From: an uncultured Blautia sp.
GTDB taxonomy: Bacteria > Bacillota > Clostridia > Lachnospirales > Lachnospiraceae
Direction of reading: 5' to 3'
Length of the DNA: 64,000 nt
Assembly: GCF_947654165.1 (NCBI RefSeq)
Contig: NZ_CANTKB010000009.1
Location: forward strand, 1 to 64,000
Below the pieces are notes generated by a model. It did no database searches and was not told where the DNA came from. It saw only the letters and a program-made list of their open reading frames with translations. Below are positions 1 to 7,123 of this stretch, piece by piece (positions within the stretch are counted from its first letter, which is position 1; every line of letters starts with the position of its first letter). A program made the translations under genes and the position numbers.

Positions 1-46
1 AATTCCCCCATGAATGGGGGCTAGGGGGTTGAGGTGTCGAAGACAC
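1..46. repeat. Hairpin-rich foreign sequence at the toxin break
   Basis: Two short inverted repeats lie in the first 46 bases: CCCCCAT-GA-ATGGGGG and GTGTC-GAA-GACAC followed by a T run. They stand where the toxin C-terminus should be. This could be the end of a mobile element, a terminator or a contig-end artefact; the element itself is outside the window. Confidence 0.4.
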
Positions 47-181
47 TTTTTTAATATCGTCTTGAAAACGGTCAGCCCGGGCTTGTCCAAACTCGGCCTC
101 AATGTAGTCTGTAATATCGGTTACATCATAAATTGCTTCCCAGGTTAAAATAACTTTATATTCTTGCATTTCTTCTGGCAT
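1..181 (-). pseudogene. ParE/RelE-type toxin, 3' end replaced or cut
   Basis: Reading leftwards from an ATG at 181 (alternative ATG at 169) about 45 codons match the start of ParE-type toxins: a VILTWEAIYDVTDITDYI-like strand and helix, then a FGQARADRF segment. Such toxins are small ribonuclease-fold proteins of about 95-110 residues that poison gyrase or mRNA. After codon ~45 (near position 47) the sequence becomes Pro/Ser-rich nonsense made of short inverted repeats, so the toxin core is missing and the frame runs off the window edge. The start overlaps the 3' end of the upstream antitoxin, the usual translational coupling of such pairs. Probably inactive; the exact subfamily cannot be judged from the N-terminus alone. 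Confidence 0.6.
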
Positions 182-326
182 CTCTTAATTCCGTAATTTT
201 TTTGAAAGCTTCATCCAGGGGTAATTCTCTGCCGGCTTCCATATCATCAATTCCTCTATCTAACATGCGCAAGAAATGTTCATTTTCGTTTAGGGTATCT
301 ATCTGTCTGCTCTTTGTTACTTCCAT
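156..326 (-). CDS. Small antitoxin of a type II toxin-antitoxin pair
   Basis: A 56-residue protein (starts MEVTKSRQID, ends DARRNARI) begins at an ATG at 326 and ends at 156. It overlaps the start of the ParE-type toxin by 14 or 26 bases, depending on which toxin start is used. Size, charge (acidic middle, basic Arg-rich end) and gene order fit an antitoxin that binds and masks the toxin and represses its own promoter. No DNA-binding domain can be named with certainty. Since the partner toxin is broken, it is probably a leftover or acts against a toxin elsewhere. Confidence 0.65.
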   Translation of the reverse strand: MEVTKSRQIDTLNENEHFLRMLDRGIDDMEAGRELPLDEAFKKITELRDARRNARI

Positions 327-491
327 ATAATCACTCCATTCGTACTATCTATAATAGTCTATGCAGTTTAAAAGTTCTTAGTCATAGTGTACCATAGAAT
401 TAAGATTGCTACAACAAAATTATTTTGTGCTGCTGAAAGGCGAAAAGGTATAAAAAAGGCACTGGTCTGTGAAAATCTTACAGATCACTGC

Positions 492-761
492 CTATTTTTC
501 ATCTGTCAAACCTAGAAGATATTCGCAGGACACCCGGAAATACGCTGCCAGTGCCACAACTTCATAATCAGGTACAAATCGTGTACCCTGTTCAATTCTC
601 AATACGGTTAGATCGTTAAATTCATATCCGGCAAGCTGGAGCTGCTCTGCCAGAGCTTTTTGAGAAAGTTGTCTTTCTGTTCGCAGTTCTTTGACACGTT
701 TCCCTATGCGGTTTTTGGTATTTGTTTCTTTATCCCAATATATTATCATACTATTACTCAA
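492..761 (-). CDS. XRE-family HTH transcriptional regulator
   Basis: An 89-residue protein made almost wholly of one Cro/C1-type helix-turn-helix. Residues ~18-82 contain RIGKRVKELRTERQLSQ, then LAEQLQLAGYEFNDLTVLRIE for the turn and recognition helix, and AAYFRVSCEYLLGL, the standard XRE ending. Such proteins are DNA-binding repressors common on mobile elements. It stands alone between a toxin-antitoxin remnant and a transposase fragment, so its targets are unknown; two near-identical 15-base elements in its upstream region suggest autoregulation. Confidence 0.85.
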   Translation of the reverse strand: MSNSMIIYWDKETNTKNRIGKRVKELRTERQLSQKALAEQLQLAGYEFNDLTVLRIEQGTRFVPDYEVVALAAYFRVSCEYLLGLTDEK

Positions 762-763
762 AC

Positions 764-834
764 TTTCTAAAGATGAAGTAGTTATATATTGATTTTAAGT
801 AGAAATATTGTTAATATACTTCTAAAGATAAAGT
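764..834. promoter_or_regulatory. Paired direct repeats upstream of the XRE gene
   Basis: TTCTAAAGATGAAGT at about 765-779 and TTCTAAAGATAAAGT at about 820-834 differ at one base and lie 55 bases apart, five helical turns, just upstream of the leftward XRE gene. Paired sites of this size and spacing suit binding by a small XRE dimer. Operator function is inferred. Confidence 0.4.
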
Positions 835-899
835 TTTGAAAAATATTGTTCCGGTGATGGGATGGATTGATAATACTTTCTGTAACGTGAAATACTTAT

Positions 900-1676
900 T
901 TAGTAGTAGAAAGAAGTATCGGCTGTTTTATGACCGATTTTTGCGTCTCCATCCTTTGAAGTTTCCAGGTGTTCCATATCATCACTGACCGATTCTTCCA
1001 ACAGATTTAATTTTTCCTGCACTTTCGGATAACTGCATAATTCTTCATTTCCTTTTATAACTGAGATAAGCTGTTTACAGTATTCTAATTCTTTTTCTAA
1101 AGAATCCTCGGTGTTCTTACCAGGAAATTTATCTTTCATTGTTTCATCTATTTCATAGATGGTACGCCGCAGTTTCTTAGACTGATCCTGAAGTGCCTGA
1201 CGCGGTGTTTTTTGGTTATATCTTGATTTTGTATGAGTGGCGTCCACAATAATAGATTTTGATCTTATGATTCCCTTATCCAATGCAATCTGAACCGTTT
1301 TCGCAATCAGCATATCTAAAAGATTCATATCTTTTAAGCACAGCTTACGGAATTTCGTCAATGAACTGGGGTTTATGACCTCATCTTCCGGTGCCATATC
1401 CAGAAAATATTTAAAAGACATATCATATTTAGAACGCTCTACAACATCAACATCAGACAGATTATAAATTGATTTTAAAAGCAGATATTTAAACATTCGG
1501 ATAGGCGGAACTGCATTTCGTCCGTTATCCAAACAATACTTATCAAGTAGTTCATCATAAATAAAACTAAAATCAACCAGCTCTTTTATCTGTCGAAGGA
1601 GATTATCTTTCGGGATTACTAATTCATATATTTCCATGTATGGACTTAACACTAATCTCTGCTGTTGTTCGATCAT
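900..1676 (-). pseudogene. IS1182-family transposase, C-terminal part lost
   Basis: A 258-residue frame carries the N-terminal and first catalytic part of an IS1182-type DDE transposase: an early DUF772-like region (ICLDNGRNAVPPIRMFKYLL-like text at residues ~48-70) and the first catalytic Asp in SIIVDATHTKSRY near residue 145. Full proteins are about 450-550 residues, and the second Asp and the Glu would follow the final GHKTADTSF motif, where this frame breaks into YY and stops. Downstream sequence does not continue the protein in any frame. It therefore cannot encode an active transposase. It abuts an IS66 remnant that itself lacks its start. Confidence 0.85.
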
Positions 1677-1741
1677 AAAAACACCGCCTATATTTGATAT
1701 TTACATTATAGCAAATACAAGCGGTATTATCCACTTTTTCA

Positions 1742-2476
1742 GTGCCCTCAGTCATTCACGACGGAAGACCTGCCGGAAGCAAGAGTTATATGTGGGTTCA
1801 TCTGACCGGAGAACTCAGTCCGGTTCCCAAGATCGTTGTGTACGAGTACCAAAAGACCAGACACAGTGATCATCCCAAGGAGTACTACAAAAACTTCAAG
1901 GGAGTACTGATGACAGATGGACTGGAACAGTACCATAAGCTTGCCAGAGAGCAGGAAGGATTGATCAATGCCAACTGTCTGGCACATGCGAGACGCCATT
2001 TCACCAATGCCATCAAGGCAATGAAGGACAGGTCTCAGGAGGGCATCAAAGCATCCGTTGCCTACAAGGCACTGCTTCGTATCGGCACCATCTACGATCT
2101 GGAAGGAAACCTGAAAAATCTTTCAGCTGAAGAACGTCTGAAGGAAAGAGCAACCTCGATCAAACCATTGGTGGAGGAGTATTTTGCGTGGATCAAAGAA
2201 GTCTTCCGACAGGGAATCGTTCTTCCAAAAAGTGAAACCGCTAAGGGGATCGCATACAGTCTGAATCAGGAGGAATACCTCAAGGTGTTCCTGTCAGATG
2301 GAGAGGTACCGATCGACGATTCGGCCAGTGAACGGGCACTTAGAAATTTCACAATCGGCCGTAAGAACTGGATGACCATCAACACAGTCCGTGGAGCCCA
2401 GGCAAGTGCCATCATCTACAGTATCACCGAAACAGCCAGAGCAAACGGTTTGAACGTATACTACATCATATTCTAA
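1742..2476 (+). pseudogene. IS66-family transposase, both ends missing
   Basis: The open frame (244 residues counted from a GTG at 1742) matches the catalytic domain of IS66 TnpC: RPAGSKSYMWVHLTGE, then the MTDGLEQYHKL region, NCLAHARRHFTNAI, and the conserved end DDSASERALRNFTIGRKNW. IS66 TnpC is about 500 residues, so the N-terminal leucine-zipper and zinc-finger part is absent, cut next to the IS1182 fragment. The C-terminus is also lost: after ARANGLNVYY the frame diverges and stops. The accessory genes tnpA and tnpB are not present. A dead remnant. Confidence 0.88.
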
Positions 2477-2593
2477 TTCCCAAAACGGTGGTATAATAGT
2501 CACAATCGGTAGATACGATATTACCCCAAAGGAGCATACACACTCATAGTATGGTAGACTAATGGGAAAGCTATTCAGCAGGAGGTTTTGCCT

Positions 2594-2839
2594 ATGGGAG
2601 AGCATTTATTTGAGCGTCTGGCTCGTGAACGGGATATTACAGTAGAGGAAATGCGGACGATTATCTCGGCTCGGATTGAGAAAGGATGAAATGATCCTGA
2701 TCCGAAGAAACGGGCACAGTGGAGGAAGATACCTTGTGAGGGCGAAATTCCTACGCCAGATGAATGGCTGCGGTATGCGGTTGAGAGACTGCAAGCAGAG
2801 GGGCGAGAGGACTTGTTGCGGTGGTATCAGAATCTTTAA
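2594..2839 (+). pseudogene. Spo0A-C-like small DNA-binding protein with in-frame TGA
   Basis: An ATG at 2594, preceded by AGGAGG, opens a frame that would give 81 residues to 2839 but is interrupted by TGA at 2687-2689 (codon 32). The part before the stop (MGEHLFERLARERDITVEEM) and after it (NDPDPKKRAQW, CEGEIPTPDEWLRYAVERL) resemble the small stand-alone Spo0A C-terminal-domain-like proteins of gut Clostridia, in which a Trp normally stands at the stop position. Either a nonsense mutation (TGG to TGA) or, less likely, readthrough. Homology is from memory of the family pattern and is moderately sure. Confidence 0.5.
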
Positions 2840-2921
2840 GGAAATCTATTTCTAGTTGCAATTGGTGGAAAACAGGAGCAAGAGCGTTAGAAACTTATGA
2901 AGAACAATTGTCATGCTGTAC

Positions 2922-2950
2922 TTGAAAAACTACGGATATTCGTATATAAT
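2922..2950 (+). promoter_or_regulatory. Sigma-A type promoter of the sensor operon
   Basis: TTGAAA at 2922-2927 and TATAAT at 2945-2950 with a 17-base spacer, about 40 bases before the ATG at 2990. No terminator is visible before 6547, so it could serve the whole sensor, kinase and regulator set. Confidence 0.65.
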
Positions 2951-2989
2951 GTACTCTGTAATGCTATATCAATTGGAAAGGGGAAGCGT

Positions 2990-3190
2990 ATGAAAGGCTA
3001 TCTCTCCATACGGGAAATTTCATACAAATGGGGTGTATCGGAGCGCCGCGTCAATCAGTATTGCACCCAGGGGCGTATTCCCGGAGCTGAGCGTTTTGGA
3101 CGTTCATGGGCGATTCCGGAGGATGCAGAAAAACCGACGGATCCACGTAAAGGGAATAGTGACCGATCCCATACCCCGAAAGAAGAATAA
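2990..3190 (+). CDS. Small MerR/excisionase-like HTH protein
   Basis: Start chosen at the ATG at 2990 (GGAAAGGGGAAG just upstream), giving 66 residues; a longer frame from 2897 would include the promoter. Residues ~4-50 form a winged-helix motif of the excisionase/MerR type: YLSIREISYKWGVSERRVNQ, then GRIPGAERFGRSWAIP, the usual wing. The tail is charged and unstructured. Such proteins bind DNA near promoters or attachment sites. Its stop lies only 16 bases before the sensor gene, so it is probably co-transcribed and could be an extra regulator of the operon. Confidence 0.7.
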   Translation: MKGYLSIREISYKWGVSERRVNQYCTQGRIPGAERFGRSWAIPEDAEKPTDPRKGNSDRSHTPKEE

Positions 3191-3206
3191 AGCGAGGGAA
3201 TACACA

Positions 3207-4862
3207 ATGATGAAATCAAATTCAAAAAAATACAGCACCACTCTATGTGTGATCCTTGCTATTTTTACGGCAAGGGTGTTACGGCAGATTGGTTTTCAAG
3301 TGGAGGATCCGCTTGATCTGTGTTTGATTATCCTTCGTGCTTCTATTTATATTGGACTTTTTATAGCATGGTGTATCTCTGTCCGTAATCGTATTATTCA
3401 GCCACAGGTGCGCCGCTATCTCACTTCGATTTCTGTGTTGGTGGTATTTTGGATGACAGTCAGGACAATTCGGTATTCGTTGGATGAATGTATATGGTTG
3501 ATGCGATATCTCTGGTATTTGTACTATCTGCCCATGTTGCTTATTCCGCTTCTGGCGGTGTTCGTTGCTTTGTCGTTGGGAAAACCGGATAACTTTCGTT
3601 TGTCGAAGTGGACGGGGCTTCTTTACATACCTACCGCTGCACTGTTACTGCTTGTGCTGACCAATGACCTGCATCAGTTCGTATTCGTTTTTCCGGAAGA
3701 TGCGATTGTATGGGTAAATGATTATAGTTATGCCTTAGGCTATTTTCTGGCAGTCGGATGGGTGGTATCTTGTACTATAACAGCTCTTGTTGTCATGCTG
3801 ATCAAATGCCGTATTCCACACAGCCGGACTGTTTTGATGCTGCCTTTCGCCCCTGCTGTAGTAGCGTTGATCTATGGTGTTCTTTATTATTTCCGTGTTC
3901 CGTGGCTGAAATTTCTGACGGGAGATATGACTGTTGTATTCTGTTTGCTTATTGTCGCTATACTGGAATGCTGCATTGAGTGTGGATTGATCCAGAGTAA
4001 TACTGGTTATGAAGAGCTGTTCATGGTCAGCAGGCTCGGTGCACAGATCACAAATCAGGAGAATGCTGTCTGTCTTGCCAGCGCCAATGCAAGAGCATTG
4101 ACAGAAGAACAGAGGATAAGCACCAAAACACAGACTGTTTCGGCAGATAAAAGTATGATTGTCAAAAGTCAGCCCATTGGATTTGGCCATGTGCTATGGC
4201 AGGAGAATGTTGCTGAACTGACCGAAGCAATCGAGCAGATTGAAGAAAACTGTCGTGATCTTGCGGAGCACAACCGTATTCGGCAGGAAAACCTGAAAAC
4301 GAGAAAAAAGATTCTTGCGCTTCAGGAAAAGAACCGGGTAAGTGACCTGCTTCACAGGGAAACAGCCGGGCAGATTGACTTGATTGATCGGATGCTGGCA
4401 CAGTATGATAAGGAGCCGGATGATAAAAAACGCAGCAGGCTTCTTGGCGGGGCAGCAGTTGTGGGCGCCTATATAAAACGATATGGAAATCTGCTGCTTA
4501 TCGGCGAGCGCACGGAAACAGCGGATATACGTGATCTGGCAAGGTGTTTTGATGAGTCTTTTATCAATCTGGAATTGCTTGGCGTGAATTGCCTCCATAC
4601 GCTGCCATCGGATATTATTTTGGCAACGAAGGATATGCTTCAGGTTTACCGCAGCTTTGAAGCAGCAGTGGAAACCAGTCTCAGCGACCTTCAATATGTA
4701 TGGATCAATCTCCGGAAAAGCAAAGAAGGATTGTTTCTGAAAATGGAATTTGTCTGTGATTCGGATCTTTCTCATCTGGCACCGATGGCAAATGCGTTTT
4801 CTTTTGAGGATGGAGCATACCGCTTTACGTTCAAACTGCAGGGAGGCGGTGAGGAAAGATGA
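3207..4862 (+). CDS. 7TM-type membrane sensor, partner of the following kinase
   Basis: Start taken at ATG 3207 (551 residues). The first ~265 residues hold about eight hydrophobic segments, resembling the histidine-kinase N-terminal 7TM region. Then comes a soluble part with charged helices likely to form a coiled coil (ELTEAIEQIEENCRDLAEHN, residues ~335-400) and a C-terminal region that looks like a degenerate kinase body, but I see no clear phospho-acceptor His nor the N and G boxes of an ATPase. The gene overlaps the next one by four bases (ATGA), so the two are translationally coupled. I infer a split sensor kinase, this protein sensing at the membrane and passing the signal to the cytoplasmic kinase. 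Confidence 0.7.
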   Translation: MMKSNSKKYSTTLCVILAIFTARVLRQIGFQVEDPLDLCLIILRASIYIGLFIAWCISVRNRIIQPQVRRYLTSISVLVVFWMTVRTIRYSLDECIWLMRYLWYLYYLPMLLIPLLAVFVALSLGKPDNFRLSKWTGLLYIPTAALLLLVLTNDLHQFVFVFPEDAIVWVNDYSYALGYFLAVGWVVSCTITALVVMLIKCRIPHSRTVLMLPFAPAVVALIYGVLYYFRVPWLKFLTGDMTVVFCLLIVAILECCIECGLIQSNTGYEELFMVSRLGAQITNQENAVCLASANARALTEEQRISTKTQTVSADKSMIVKSQPIGFGHVLWQENVAELTEAIEQIEENCRDLAEHNRIRQENLKTRKKILALQEKNRVSDLLHRETAGQIDLIDRMLAQYDKEPDDKKRSRLLGGAAVVGAYIKRYGNLLLIGERTETADIRDLARCFDESFINLELLGVNCLHTLPSDIILATKDMLQVYRSFEAAVETSLSDLQYVWINLRKSKEGLFLKMEFVCDSDLSHLAPMANAFSFEDGAYRFTFKLQGGGEER

Positions 4863-5866
4863 GTGTTGGAAAAATTACCAGACGGATCAAGGAGAAACAT
4901 AAGCTGCGCGTTGCGGTCAAAGAAGCAATGGATACCCTCCCTACCGCTGTCTGTTATTTTACTCCTGCGGGTACCGTCAAACTGTGCAATGCGGCGATTA
5001 ATGTACTTTTCAGGAAAATCACCCAGAGTGATCTGCAAAGTTTTGCAGAACTGAAGGAAGCGCTGGAGGGCTGTGATAGGACCACTGGAATTATACGGGA
5101 GGAAAACGTATTTCTTTTTCCCGATGGGAAGGCATGGCAGTATTTTGAAAACGAAGTGATAATCGCTGACGGTAAGGTTTATACGGAGGCAGTTTTCAAT
5201 GATGTGACCGAGCTGTACGAAAAGCGGCAGGAGCTAAAACGACAGTCAAGAGAACTGAAAAAAATGTACCAGGAACTGAAATCCCTGTCAGAGAATGTGC
5301 AGGAAGCGGCCAGAGAACAGGAAATTCTCAACATGAAATCAAGGCTCCACGATCAGATGAATATGGGCGTTGCCGCTATACGACAGATACTGCGCCAGAA
5401 CACCACTTCTGAGGAAAATGCTGCCGCTATCACACAATTTCGCCACGCCATTCAGGTCTTGCAGGAGGAAAACGCCTATCCGCAGGATGATGTGACGGAG
5501 TTTATCCGGGATGCGGCGGTATCAGGCATTCAAGTAAAAATCGAAGGCAATTTACCGGAAACGGCAGAAACATTGCATTTGCTTCTGCCGGTCATGCGGG
5601 AAGCTTGTGTCAACGCTGCCCGTCATGCCAATGCGACAATGCTGTATGTGGCAGTAGTGCAGAGTCCGGATTTCGTTACCCTGCGCATGACCAATGACGG
5701 CAAACAGCCTCAGGAGGAAATCACGCCCCGGGGCGGTCTTGTTGATCTCGGCAAAGTGATTGCGGAAGCGGGCGGCAGGCTGGAGTTCCGGTCTCAGCCC
5801 GTATTTACGCTGACAGTGACTCTGCCGGTTTGTGAGCAGAAAACAAAACAGGAGGTGTCGGTATGA
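4859..5866 (+). CDS. Cytoplasmic PAS-domain histidine kinase
   Basis: 335 residues without membrane segments. Residues ~20-118 are PAS-like (MDTLPTAVCYFTPAGTVKLC up to NDVTELYEKR), followed by a coiled coil and a HisKA_3-like helix with His164 in KSRLHDQMNMG. The ATPase domain shows an N box (REACVNAARHANA, Asn252) and a glycine loop (RGGLVDLGKV, ~291-300), as in the LiaS/DesK/NarX class that pairs with LuxR-type regulators. It overlaps its neighbours on both sides by four bases, so sensor, kinase and regulator are made together. PAS content suggests a second, internal signal input. Function as a kinase is well supported; the signal is unknown. Confidence 0.85.
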   Translation: MSVGKITRRIKEKHKLRVAVKEAMDTLPTAVCYFTPAGTVKLCNAAINVLFRKITQSDLQSFAELKEALEGCDRTTGIIREENVFLFPDGKAWQYFENEVIIADGKVYTEAVFNDVTELYEKRQELKRQSRELKKMYQELKSLSENVQEAAREQEILNMKSRLHDQMNMGVAAIRQILRQNTTSEENAAAITQFRHAIQVLQEENAYPQDDVTEFIRDAAVSGIQVKIEGNLPETAETLHLLLPVMREACVNAARHANATMLYVAVVQSPDFVTLRMTNDGKQPQEEITPRGGLVDLGKVIAEAGGRLEFRSQPVFTLTVTLPVCEQKTKQEVSV

Positions 5867-6528
5867 CAAAGGTGCTTGTCATCGACGATCAGCGGATCGC
5901 CAGAGAGTATATGGAGAATGTCGTACAGAATGGTACGAACTATGAGCTTGTGGGAAGTCTGTCCAAGGCGGATCTTGCCGAGACTGTCTGCCGCAGGAGT
6001 AAAGTGGATCTGGTTCTTATGGATGTCTGTACCCATGGAGCAAAGGACGGCATCGATGCGGCTGCTGAGCTTCGCAGACTGTTTCCAGAGCTGAAAATGA
6101 TTATTGTTACCTCTATGGTAGAGGAGAGTTATATCAAGCGGGCCAGAGAGGCCGGGGTGGACAGTTTTTGGTACAAAGAAATCAGCCCGGAGGATCTGCT
6201 TACCGTCATGGATGCCACCATGCAGGGCAGACAGATGTGGCCCGATGAAACGCCGGCTGTAAAGCTGGGTATTACTACCAGCAATGATTTCACAGAAACA
6301 GAAATCAAGGTTCTGCGTTTGGTTTGTGAGGGACTGGAATACAGCGAGATTGCAGAACAGCTAAATTATACGAAGGATAATGTAAAGTATCATATCCGTA
6401 ACATCCTTCAAAAAACGGGTTATGCCAACAAGACACAGCTTGCCATTGCCGTAACGGGTAAACGCTATATTATCCCGAAGCTTTTTGATGAGCAGGACCG
6501 GTCAGAAGAAAATCCCATCGTTTTATAA
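5863..6528 (+). CDS. NarL/LuxR-family response regulator
   Basis: 221 residues. The receiver domain shows the acidic pair in VLVIDDQR, phospho-acceptor Asp54 in LVLMDVC, Thr83 and Lys105 (FWYKEIS). A LuxR-type helix-turn-helix occupies ~143-200: FTETEIKVLRLVCEGLEYSE, then IAEQLNYTKDNVKYHIRNIL. It is the natural partner of the preceding HisKA_3 kinase, with which it overlaps by four bases. Likely target: the promoter region at 6599-6641, which holds an inverted pair of NarL-like heptamers, and perhaps its own operon. A terminator follows the stop. Confidence 0.92.
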   Translation: MTKVLVIDDQRIAREYMENVVQNGTNYELVGSLSKADLAETVCRRSKVDLVLMDVCTHGAKDGIDAAAELRRLFPELKMIIVTSMVEESYIKRAREAGVDSFWYKEISPEDLLTVMDATMQGRQMWPDETPAVKLGITTSNDFTETEIKVLRLVCEGLEYSEIAEQLNYTKDNVKYHIRNILQKTGYANKTQLAIAVTGKRYIIPKLFDEQDRSEENPIVL

Positions 6529-6546
6529 CATAATTTTGCAAATATT

Positions 6547-6583
6547 CCCGGTTTCAGGTTTGAAACCGGGCTTTTTCTTTTTG
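6547..6583 (+). terminator. Rho-independent terminator after the response regulator
   Basis: A stem CCCGGTTTCA / TGAAACCGGG with a short loop followed by CTTTTTCTTTTT. It ends the sensor operon 19 bases after the stop codon. Confidence 0.85.
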
Positions 6584-6598
6584 TAAAGGGCGAAAGTT

Positions 6599-6641
6599 TA
6601 CCCTTATGGGTAGGGAAAAGAAAAAGGCGCTCCCGTATAAT
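6599..6641 (+). promoter_or_regulatory. NarL-like inverted heptamers and -10 box
   Basis: TACCCTTATGGGTA (6599-6612) is an inverted pair of TACCCNT half-sites close to the NarL heptamer pattern TACYNMT. A TATAAT lies at 6636-6641; the matching -35 is poor (GGGAAA at 6613-6618), as is common for activated promoters. Position suits activation of the genes at 6725-10131 by the response regulator. Inference from pattern only. Confidence 0.45.
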
Positions 6642-6724
6642 GGAGGAGTATATGGGATAGTTGCACCATCTCACGTTCTGGAGCCAAAGTCGGGCGTGAA
6701 TCAGGAATTTTGGAGGTGAAGATA

Positions 6725-7108
6725 TTGCGTAGAGTTGTGATTGATATGCAGAATGTCCTGTTTGCAGATGCAGTAGCCGAAGCGTTGCGCAGGTTTGATT
6801 CTGATTTTGATCCGGTTATGAGTGATGGCCCGGACAAAACCCTGTCGTTGTGCGATACCGTTCTGGCTAACGTCCTGATTATGGAAGTCACTGCGTATAC
6901 GCCGTGGAGATTGGAGGAACGGATGAAGATTCGTGACGAACTGAGAAAACGTAATCCGGATTGCAAAATCGTGTTGGTGGTGGATGAGAACACCGAGAAA
7001 AAACTGGCGGACCGGGTTCGACAGGCAAAGAAAGATGGTCTGATAGATAATTTTATCTATGGATCGATTTCTTCCAGCTACTTGTCGGCGGTTATTGATG
7101 CATTGTAA
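6725..7108 (+). CDS. Stand-alone receiver-like protein
   Basis: The frame opens earlier, but GGAGGTG at 6713-6719 points to a TTG start at 6725, giving 127 residues. The chain has the alternating pattern of a response-regulator receiver fold: RRVVIDMQNVLFADAVAEAL, then VLANVLIMEVTAYTPW in place of the phospho-site strand, and KIVLVVDENTEKKLADRVRQ near the usual Thr/Lys region. The canonical Asp is not in its normal context (Glu in LIMEVT), so it may be a phosphorylation-independent pseudo-receiver. No output domain. It stands 15 bases before the solute-binding lipoprotein and could modulate the kinase or the LuxR protein of this locus. Confidence 0.55.
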   Translation: MRRVVIDMQNVLFADAVAEALRRFDSDFDPVMSDGPDKTLSLCDTVLANVLIMEVTAYTPWRLEERMKIRDELRKRNPDCKIVLVVDENTEKKLADRVRQAKKDGLIDNFIYGSISSSYLSAVIDAL

Positions 7109-7123
7109 GGGGAGGGAGAGTCG

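Noticed and set aside
2492..2497. TATAAT just right of the IS66 fragment as a promoter for the Spo0A-C-like gene
   Set aside because: No acceptable -35 at 16-18 bases; a chance match cannot be excluded.
3735..4775. Several 80-190 residue - strand frames inside the 7TM sensor gene
   Set aside because: Composition is that of antisense reading; the + strand gene is well supported.
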